DNA of 64,000 bases, taken from the NCBI GenBank assembly GCA_035362335.1, contig DAOSDL010000003.1:124001-188000 (forward strand), given 5' to 3'. Positions 34,617 to 41,435 of the stretch are shown piece by piece (the first letter of the stretch is position 1; the number at the start of each line of letters is the position of its first letter). The stretch is from JAOSJT01 sp035362335 (GTDB lineage: Bacteria > Bacteroidota > Ignavibacteria > SZUA-365). Position numbers and translations under genes: made by a program. The notes under the pieces were generated by a model. The model was not told where the DNA came from. It did no database searches and worked only from the letters and a program-made list of their open reading frames with translations.

Positions 34617-36154
34617 AGGCGACGCCGCGGACACGCACGCCCGAACGACAGCGGCCCGCACGCACGCGTTACGATGCGGTGGTGGTAGGTGCGGGTATTG
34701 CCGGACTGACGGCGACAGCGTTGCTGGCGCATGCGGGACTGCGCGTGTTGCTGCTGGAAGCGATGCACTATCCGGGAGGATGCGCGTCGTCCTTTCACAA
34801 AGGCGAGGGCGTGTTCGACATTGGCGCAACCACCTTCGGAGGCACGGCCCCGGGTCAGCCGCTGCATTCGCTGTTCACCATCATCGGCGATTTCGACGAA
34901 CTGCTTCCTGCGAAGCCGGCCATGGGCATTGCGATGGATGGCGCTCTTTTGCTCCGGCACGACGACCCCGCGCGCTGGCACGCCGATTGCGATGCGATGT
35001 TTTCCATCTCCTCGGCATCGTTCTGGACGGAAGTGCGCTCCTTCAGCGATGCCGCCTACGCCCTGCTCGAAGCACTGCCCTGGCTGCCGCCTTCCAATCC
35101 GAAGGAATTGTTCGACGATGTACGGCACATGCCGCGAAGCATTCTCCGACACCTGCCTGCGGCTCTGGGCACGGTGGCGTCGCGGCTGCGCGCGCACGGC
35201 CTGCGCGACAGTCGTTTCCATGATTTTATCGATGCGCAGCTCCTGATCACCAGCCAGAGTTCGGCCGACCGTGTACCCTTTCTGGCTGGCGCGTTGGGAC
35301 TGTCGTATGCGGATTACCCCGTGTATGCCGTGCGCGGGGGCATGCTGCGCTACGCGCGCTTTCTCGAAGAGCGCGCCCGCGCCTTCGGCGCAGAAATACT
35401 GTACCTCCAGCCCGTCACGCAGTTGCGGCAGCAGCACGTAGGCTGGGAAGTGCGCACAGCCACCGATTGCGTGGTGACGGCGGACGTGGTGGTAAGCGCC
35501 ATTCCTGTGTTCAATTTGCCCGGCATCACCAGCGGAGCCGTGTCGCGGCATTACACACGGTTGTGCGACAAGCTTTCGCGCCGCATCCGCCCGCTATGGG
35601 GCGCCATCACCATGTATGGCATTGTCGCAGAAGAGCTGGTCGCAGATCTGCCGTTGAACGTGCAGGTCATACTGCCGCAGGTGCTCGCATCCTGCGGCTC
35701 GCGCACACTGTTCTGTTCGCTGTCGCATCCCGACGACACGGAGCGCGCGCCCGCCGGGTACCGCACGATGACCATCAGCACGCATATCGATGTGCGGAGG
35801 CCGGAGACCGCGTGGAGTGGCGACATGTACCGTTCGTGGAAAGCGATGCTCGCTTCCGATATTCAGAAGGCATTGCGCACGCATGTGCCCGCGCTGCGGG
35901 AACTGGCCTTTGCCCAATCCCACGTCGGCACACCGCGGACCTTTGTGAAATACACGCGACGCCACGCCGGGCTCGTGGGGGGCATACCATTGGACAAGGC
36001 CGTGTTTCCGCTGCGCTACCCGCGGAACACCACACCCTTTCCGGGATTGTATCTGCTGGGCGATACGGCTTTCCCCGGCCAGGGCTTGCCCGGAGTCACA
36101 CTCGGCGCATTAACCGTCCACAAGAGACTGAAGGTGGGACATGAAATTCAATGA
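34613..36154 (+). CDS. FAD-dependent carotenoid oxidoreductase, CrtD/CrtISO-like
   Basis: A 513-residue flavoprotein. The dinucleotide site is GAGIAG (26-31) followed by EAMHYPGGCASSF and FDIGATTFGG; the C-terminal FAD motif is GLYLLGDTAFPGQGLPG. The PGGCASSF and GAT blocks separate it from CrtI and place it with the CrtD (C-3',4' desaturase) and CrtISO/CrtH isomerase branch. In this operon, 3',4'-desaturation of a hydroxylated acyclic end is the most likely role; cis-trans isomerisation is the alternative. The start at 34613 overlaps the preceding stop and has GGGAG ten bases upstream. It overlaps the CruF-like gene by 14 bp. Confidence 0.78.
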   Translation: MKATPRTRTPERQRPARTRYDAVVVGAGIAGLTATALLAHAGLRVLLLEAMHYPGGCASSFHKGEGVFDIGATTFGGTAPGQPLHSLFTIIGDFDELLPAKPAMGIAMDGALLLRHDDPARWHADCDAMFSISSASFWTEVRSFSDAAYALLEALPWLPPSNPKELFDDVRHMPRSILRHLPAALGTVASRLRAHGLRDSRFHDFIDAQLLITSQSSADRVPFLAGALGLSYADYPVYAVRGGMLRYARFLEERARAFGAEILYLQPVTQLRQQHVGWEVRTATDCVVTADVVVSAIPVFNLPGITSGAVSRHYTRLCDKLSRRIRPLWGAITMYGIVAEELVADLPLNVQVILPQVLASCGSRTLFCSLSHPDDTERAPAGYRTMTISTHIDVRRPETAWSGDMYRSWKAMLASDIQKALRTHVPALRELAFAQSHVGTPRTFVKYTRRHAGLVGGIPLDKAVFPLRYPRNTTPFPGLYLLGDTAFPGQGLPGVTLGALTVHKRLKVGHEIQ

Positions 36155-36818
36155 ACGCATCGTCGAATACGTGCTGGACCATCAGCTCATGCTGATCATC
36201 ATTATCTACGCGTTTTTTCTCGCAGGTGCGCTATGGAATACGCTGGGCTTGTTCGAAAGCGTGATGTCGTTCACAACTCCCTTTGTCCTCATCATCACTG
36301 CCATCGTTTCGTGGGTACTGACCTACTCCATCACGACGAAAAGCGGCATCGCTTTCGGCATCATCTTCGTCGGCACCTGGGCCATCGAGGCGCTGGGCGT
36401 GGCCACGGGCTTTCCCTTCGGAAGCTATGTGTACACGGATGTGCTGGGGTGGAAGGTGCTGGGCGTGTCGCTGGTGATTCCCTTCGCCTGGGTTTCCGTG
36501 ATTTCCAGCAGTGACGCGGTGGCGGGGCATTTCTTCGGCAAGACCAGCATTGTGCTGGTGGCATTGTTCGCCACGATATTCGATTTTTTCCTGGAGTTTG
36601 CCGCCGAGGCGCTCGACTACTGGCACTGGGGGAGCATGCTGCCTCCGGTGAGCAATTACCTGAGTTGGTTCGTGATCTCCCTCACCGCTGTGGCGCTGTT
36701 GCGCGACACCTCACGACGCCGACCTTTTCTTCGACTGCCGGCACATCTCTACATCGCGCAGCTCCTGTACTTCGGATTGACGGTGATTGGTACGCATATC
36801 GATGCATTGGTGAAATAG
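36141..36818 (+). CDS. cruF: carotenoid 1',2'-hydratase, CruF family
   Basis: A 225-residue polytopic membrane protein (about seven helices) of the carotenoid-biosynthesis/DUF422 family, with the conserved GIAFGIIFVGTWAIEALGV, FPFGSYVYTD, LVIPFAWV and IFDFFLEFAAEALDYW stretches. CruF hydrates the psi end of gamma-carotene to the 1'-hydroxy form in cyanobacteria and Deinococcus. The fit to the operon is good: cyclase makes one ring, CruF adds the hydroxyl, and the glycosyltransferase decorates it. GGTGGG lies before the ATG. The gene overlaps the upstream reading frame by 14 bp and sits 3 bp before the desaturase. Confidence 0.82.
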   Translation: MKFNERIVEYVLDHQLMLIIIIYAFFLAGALWNTLGLFESVMSFTTPFVLIITAIVSWVLTYSITTKSGIAFGIIFVGTWAIEALGVATGFPFGSYVYTDVLGWKVLGVSLVIPFAWVSVISSSDAVAGHFFGKTSIVLVALFATIFDFFLEFAAEALDYWHWGSMLPPVSNYLSWFVISLTAVALLRDTSRRRPFLRLPAHLYIAQLLYFGLTVIGTHIDALVK

Positions 36819-36821
36819 CGC

Positions 36822-38303
36822 ATGAGCGGCACAGGTGGAAGTCGACGCGCGCTGGTGATAGGCGCCGGGCTGGGAGGACTCGCAGCGGCCATACACCTCG
36901 CCGCGGAAGGTGTGGACGTGGATGTGTACGAGCGCAACGCGGCTCCCGGTGGCAAGGCCTCGGAAATGCGGGTGGATGGGTTCCGCTTCGATACCGGCCC
37001 CTCGCTGCTCACCATGCCCTTCGTGATCGATTCGCTGTTTGCCAAAGCGGGGCGCGCGCGCGCGGATGTGCTCGACATCGCACCCGTCGACCCACTGTGC
37101 CGCTACAGTTTCGCGGATGGCAGCACACTCGACGCCTGGTCCGACGAGCAGCGTTTTATTGATGCGGTGCGCACACTGTCTCCCGGCGATGCGGATGCGG
37201 TGCGGCGCTTTCTCGACCACTGCGAGCGCATTTACGATCTCACGGCCGAGCTGTTTCTGTTCAGCCGACTCAACGACCGCAAGGCCTTGCTGCGCCATTC
37301 CAATTTGCGGACCTTGCTGCGCATTCATCAGATCGATCCCTTTCGCAGTGTGCATCGGGCGGTGTCCTCGTTTTTTTCCGATCCCCGCCTTGTGCAACTC
37401 TTCGACCGTTATGCGACCTACAACGGTTCCGATCCGTGGAAGGCGCCCGCCACGTTGAACATCATTTCCCATGTGGAGTACCGCATGGGCGGATACTACG
37501 TGCGGGGCGGGATGTATGCGTTGGTCGCCGCGTTGCATAAGCTCGCCGAGGATGTGGGCGTGCGCTTTCATTTCAACGCCGAGGTTCAGCGCATACTGCT
37601 GCGGCAGGGACGTGTGTGCGGCGTGCGGGTGAATGGCGAGGTAGTGGACGCCGACACGGTGATCAGCAATGCGGATGCCGTGCACACCATGACGCAACTG
37701 CTGGAAGACGCTCCCCAGCGAAGTCGATACGAGCGATTGGAGCCCTCGTGCAGCGGCCTCGTGTTTCTCTGGGGCATCGATGGACTGCACCCGGATATGG
37801 CACTGCACAATATTTTCTTTTCGGAAGACTATCGGCGGGAGTTTCGGGAGATATTCGATCTCGGCCGGCAACCGAGCGATCCCACCGTCTATGTGTCCAT
37901 CACATCCAAGGCCGATCCGTCGCATGCACCGGAGGGGATGGAAAACTGGTTCGTACTCGTGAACATGCCCGCGCTGCGTGATGGTGCTGCGGATACCGAC
38001 ATCGAAGGGCTTCGCGAGTCAGTGCTTGCGCGCCTCGATCGTGCCGGATTGGATGTGCGGCGGCGCATTCGTGTGGAGCGCATCATTTCGCCACATGATC
38101 TCGAGCAGCGATACAACAGCAATCGCGGCAGCATTTATGGCATTTCATCCAACTCGCCACGCGCCGCATTTCTGCGTCCCGCCAACAAAGTGTCGCGTGT
38201 GCCGGGTTTGTATCTGTGCGGTGGTGCCGCCCATCCCGGCGGCGGAGTTCCGCTGGTTCTGCTCTCTGGCATGCATGCGGCGGAGGCGGTGCTTAAGAGC
38301 TGA
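36822..38303 (+). CDS. crtI: phytoene desaturase, CrtI family
   Basis: A 493-residue FAD-dependent desaturase. GAGLGG at 14-19, YERNAAPGGKASEM, FRFDTGPSLLTMP, the middle block FDRYATYNGSDPWKAPATLNIISHVE, and the C-terminal LYLCGGAAHPGGGVPLVLLSG are all typical of CrtI-type enzymes that convert phytoene to lycopene. It is the only clear CrtI in the cluster; the 34.6-kb paralogue belongs to another branch. A hydroxycarotenoid desaturase (CrtD-type) remains possible because the two groups are close. The last gene of the operon; its 3' end runs into a 49-bp tandem array whose unit resembles the gene's own terminal codons. Confidence 0.88.
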   Translation: MSGTGGSRRALVIGAGLGGLAAAIHLAAEGVDVDVYERNAAPGGKASEMRVDGFRFDTGPSLLTMPFVIDSLFAKAGRARADVLDIAPVDPLCRYSFADGSTLDAWSDEQRFIDAVRTLSPGDADAVRRFLDHCERIYDLTAELFLFSRLNDRKALLRHSNLRTLLRIHQIDPFRSVHRAVSSFFSDPRLVQLFDRYATYNGSDPWKAPATLNIISHVEYRMGGYYVRGGMYALVAALHKLAEDVGVRFHFNAEVQRILLRQGRVCGVRVNGEVVDADTVISNADAVHTMTQLLEDAPQRSRYERLEPSCSGLVFLWGIDGLHPDMALHNIFFSEDYRREFREIFDLGRQPSDPTVYVSITSKADPSHAPEGMENWFVLVNMPALRDGAADTDIEGLRESVLARLDRAGLDVRRRIRVERIISPHDLEQRYNSNRGSIYGISSNSPRAAFLRPANKVSRVPGLYLCGGAAHPGGGVPLVLLSGMHAAEAVLKS

Positions 38304-38463
38304 GTGGCGCAGGCGCCCATCAAGATGGCCGATGCCGGTGCTTGGGGGCTGAGTGGCGCAAGCGCCCATCGCGATGACGGATGCCGGTGCTTGGGGGCTG
38401 AGTGGCGCAGGCGCCCATCGAGATGGCCGATGCCGGTGCTTGGGGGCTGAGTGGCGCAGGCGG
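38299..38463 (+). repeat. 49-bp tandem repeat, 3.3 copies, behind crtI
   Basis: Units begin at 38299, 38348, 38397 and 38446 (the last is cut after 17 bases), each starting GCTGAGTGGCGCA and ending in GATGCCGGTGCTTGGGG with a few changes. The first unit begins at the crtI stop codon, and the unit end mimics the last crtI codons (GGTGCTTAAGAGCTGA), suggesting the array grew from the gene's 3' end. Confidence 0.95.
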
Positions 38464-38931
38464 ATGGGTGAAGAGTGAAGAGTAAAGAGTAAAGTTTGAC
38501 GGTAGTCGCGGGAGCCAATACGTACACCCTCCGCCGCTGCAGGCAATGATCGCGTGTTTCGCGTCACTTTCGACAACGGGTGTCGGATGCTTCCCCTGCG
38601 GCTACCCCTCGGTTCCTTGCGGATTTCCACGAATAATCTGTGCTAATCTGTGGATAATCTGCGAAATCCGTGGTTTTAAAACCGTGTCGAATCCGATGAT
38701 TCCTATCACCGTACCATGGTTTTTCTCCCGGTGGTTTTAAAACCGTGTCGAATCCGATGATTCCTATCACCGTACCATGGTTTTTCTCCCGGTGGTTTTA
38801 AAACCATGTCGAATCCGAAGATTCCAATCACCGCACCGTGTTCATTCTCCCGGGGGTGAGGAAAGACATGAAAGACAGTGCCAGTTGTATGCACGCCGCG
38901 GTAGATTCGTCAGCCGGGCGACGCGCTGGCA
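38304..38931. other. 628-bp convergent intergenic region of repeats
   Basis: Between crtI and the PorE-like gene. It consists of the 49-bp array, one copy of the dispersed GAAGAGTGAAGAGTAAAG motif (about 38470-38495), a stretch rich in AATCTGTG words (38631-38665) and the 61-bp array. No gene and no standard terminator is seen. Confidence 0.7.
38671..38853. repeat. 61-bp tandem repeat, three copies, each with a GGTTTTAAAACC palindrome
   Basis: Copies at 38671-38731, 38732-38792 and 38793-38853. The first two are nearly identical; the third has several changes. Each carries GGTTTTAAAACC, a perfect 12-bp palindrome, and the words TCGAATCCGATGATTCC. There are no spacers, so it is not a CRISPR array. 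Confidence 0.93.
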
Positions 38932-41160
38932 TTACTCCGCCAGACGGAACTCCACGCGGCGATTGAGTGCGCGGTTTTCCTCGCTGTCGTTCGGCACTTG
39001 CGGACGCGTTTCGCCGTAGCCCAGCGATTCGAGGCGGCTGTTGTCGACGCCCTTCTGCTCCAGATATTTCACCACACTTGCCGCGCGGCGATTCGAAAGC
39101 TCGAAGTTGTAGTCGTCGCTGCCCACATCGTCCGTATGCGCCACCACCACAATGCGCAGTTCGGGATGTTGACTCAGGAAGCGGATCAGTCGCTCCAGTT
39201 CGAAGAAGGACTCGGGCTTCAAATCCGATTTGTTGAAGTCGAAGAAAATGTTGTTCAGCCCCTGCGCCAACAAATCACCCCATTTGTCGCGCGTGCTGCG
39301 CATGCTTTCGACCGAACGCAGGTTGAAATTGAAGGCGAAGCGATCGCGACCATCACCATCGTCACCGTTACCATCGCGGCCCGACCCGTCACGCCCGCTG
39401 CCATCGCGGCCGGAGCCGTCACGGCCATCGCCGTTCTGTCCGGAGCCATCGCGGCCGGAGCCGTCACGGCCATCGCCGTTCTGTCCCGAGCCATCGCGGC
39501 CCGAGCCATCGCGGCCCGAGCCGTCACGCCCATCACCGTTGCGACCGGTACTGTCACGACCACTGCCATCCCTGCCGGAACCATCGCGTCCATCGCCGTT
39601 CTGTCCGGAGCCGTCGCGGCCGTTGCCGTCGCGGCCGTTGCCGTCGCGTCCGCTGCCATCACGACCATCACCGTTTTGGCCGGAACCATCGCGGCCGCTA
39701 CCATCACGTCCGTCGCCGTTCTGTCCGGAGCCATCACGGCCCGAGCCGTCGCGTTCAGCGCGATTGCGCAGATCGAGGTTGCGGGCGTCGGGGTAGAAGC
39801 CCTCCTTTTCCGCGATAATGGCGTAGTTCTCGTTGGGTGGCAATGTGAGCATGTAGGCGCCGGTTTCCGGATCGCTCCGACCAATACCCACTACCTCGCC
39901 GTCGGACAAGCGTTGCGCAAACAGATCGACACCGATCGGTCGGCCCTGGTCGTCGCGTACCTCACCGGTGATTGTGGCCACCGGGGCTTCGGGACGCGCG
40001 GCACGCGGCAAGGTGATCATGTAGATATCGTTCTGGCCTTTCCCGCCGGGAAGATCGGCGGTGGCGAAAAACGCGTACTTGCCGTCGGGCGTGATTTTAT
40101 AGCCCCAATCGTCCTCGGGGGTGTTCACATCCTTGCCGAGATTCACCGGCTCGCTCCACTCCGTCCAGGAATCGTTGCGGAGACGTACCGATTTGTACAC
40201 ATCCATTTTTCCCAGACCCGCATGCGCATCGGAACTGAAATACAAAGTCACACCATCCGGATGCAGAAACGGCGAGCGCTCGGCGTACGGGGTGTTGATG
40301 GTCGGACCGAGGTTGATGGGCGGCTGCCAGTAATTGCCGCGGCGTACGGAGACGAAAATGTCGGTATTCCCGTTGTTGCCACCGTGGAACGGGGTGTTTT
40401 TCGGCACGCGATCACCGATCACGCCTTCACGGTCGGAAGTGAACAGCACGGCGAAGCCATCGGCGGTCATGAAGGCATCGGAGTCGTAGAATTTGCTGTT
40501 CACCAGCGGTGGGAAATGCATGATGTTGGACCAACCGCGCGGGGTTTTCTCGAAATAGTAGTTGTCACCATTGCCGAGATGTCCCGCGAAGCCGCCGTAG
40601 ATGAAAATCTTCGTCCCATCGAAGGAAATGCCGTTGATGGTTTCGTGCTCCTTGGTGTTGATGCGCTCGCCGATGTTCACCGGCGTCTGCCAACCGCCAT
40701 CTTTGTAGTCCGAGACGTAGATGTCCAGATTTCCCACCCCGCCCGGTCGATCGCTGGCGAAGTACAGCCGCATACCATCGACCGTGACCGAGGGTTTGAT
40801 CTCATTGTATTCGCTGTTGATGATGGAGAGGTTTTTCCGTTCGACGTCGTAGGATTCGGCCTTGAGCACGGCAATGATTCGATCGAAGCGGGCGGCCATG
40901 CCGGGGAACAGCGGCTTGTACTGTTCGAACGTACCCACGGCGGATTTCCAGTCCTTCGCTGTGAGCGCGGGTTGCGCAATGCGCTGCACGGCAACGAAGG
41001 CATCCTCGGTCGGCGCCCATTTCTTCACATAGGCGTCGTAATCCTCGGCGTCGGACATTTTCGCGAGATCGCTGGAGAGAGAACACGCCCCGAAAAACAG
41101 CGAGAGCATGAGAATGGCGGCACGAAGCTGGATCGATGAGGTAGCGTACATGGAATCCAC
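38932..41160 (-). CDS. PorE-like OmpA-family lipoprotein with a long RDGSG linker
   Basis: A 742-residue lipoprotein (lipobox before C26, SLFFGAC). In order: an N-terminal TPR-like helical part (about 35-115), a PD40/WD40-like propeller (about 120-385: RLYFASDRPGGVGNLDIYVS, TLYFSSDAHAGLGKMDVYKS, AFFATADLPGGKGQNDIYMI), a carboxypeptidase-regulatory-like domain (about 398-465), a linker of about 140 residues made of RDGSG/QNGDG units (468-607) and a C-terminal OmpA peptidoglycan-binding domain (FDFNKSDL, AHTDDVG, LSNRRA, GYGETRP). This is the domain order of T9SS component PorE; the linker is extra. GTG 41160 or ATG 41151 may be the start. Likely anchors secretion machinery to peptidoglycan. 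Confidence 0.82.
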   Translation of the reverse strand: MDSMYATSSIQLRAAILMLSLFFGACSLSSDLAKMSDAEDYDAYVKKWAPTEDAFVAVQRIAQPALTAKDWKSAVGTFEQYKPLFPGMAARFDRIIAVLKAESYDVERKNLSIINSEYNEIKPSVTVDGMRLYFASDRPGGVGNLDIYVSDYKDGGWQTPVNIGERINTKEHETINGISFDGTKIFIYGGFAGHLGNGDNYYFEKTPRGWSNIMHFPPLVNSKFYDSDAFMTADGFAVLFTSDREGVIGDRVPKNTPFHGGNNGNTDIFVSVRRGNYWQPPINLGPTINTPYAERSPFLHPDGVTLYFSSDAHAGLGKMDVYKSVRLRNDSWTEWSEPVNLGKDVNTPEDDWGYKITPDGKYAFFATADLPGGKGQNDIYMITLPRAARPEAPVATITGEVRDDQGRPIGVDLFAQRLSDGEVVGIGRSDPETGAYMLTLPPNENYAIIAEKEGFYPDARNLDLRNRAERDGSGRDGSGQNGDGRDGSGRDGSGQNGDGRDGSGRDGNGRDGNGRDGSGQNGDGRDGSGRDGSGRDSTGRNGDGRDGSGRDGSGRDGSGQNGDGRDGSGRDGSGQNGDGRDGSGRDGSGRDGSGRDGNGDDGDGRDRFAFNFNLRSVESMRSTRDKWGDLLAQGLNNIFFDFNKSDLKPESFFELERLIRFLSQHPELRIVVVAHTDDVGSDDYNFELSNRRAASVVKYLEQKGVDNSRLESLGYGETRPQVPNDSEENRALNRRVEFRLAE
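39345..39755 (-). repeat. in-frame 15-18 bp repeats coding the RDGSG linker
   Basis: About 25 short units of GGN-CGN-GAC/T-GGN-AGC/AAC-type codons inside the PorE-like gene, with synonymous variation between units (CCATCGCGG, CCGTCACGG, CCATCACGA on the plus strand). The variation suggests selection on the peptide rather than very recent slippage only. Confidence 0.9.
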
Positions 41161-41183
41161 GTTGAATGTATACGGACAGCATG

Positions 41184-41215
41184 GTAAAGTACAGCCACGC
41201 TCCGACCCGATGCAA
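41184..41215 (-). promoter_or_regulatory. possible promoter of the PorE-like gene
   Basis: On the minus strand TTGCAT (41215-41210), an 18-bp spacer and TACTTTAC (41191-41184) lie 24 bp before the GTG start. The -7 box deviates from TAnnTTTG in the last base. Confidence 0.35.
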
Positions 41216-41435
41216 GGTGAATGGGCGTCCCTGCATTTTCACGTCCCCCCGCTGTTTTCCACCCGGGCATGGCACTGCATGCGGAAGCGCGCGCACCGCG
41301 CATCGATCCACGGCGGCTGTTGATTCACGGCGGCGGGGTGGCATTGCACCTGGTCTGGTATTTCACTAGCTTCAATTCTATCACTGCAGAGTGCGATCTC
41401 GCATTCATTTTTGGCCATCAACGGGGCTTGCGGAC

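Noticed and set aside
38671..38853. CRISPR-like array
   Set aside because: Units are contiguous 61-bp repeats without unique spacers, and no cas gene is near.
38998..41139. 713-codon frame opposite the PorE-like gene, with long Ala/Thr/Ile repeats
   Set aside because: The repeats are the complement of the RDGSG codons; the OmpA and propeller motifs are on the minus strand.
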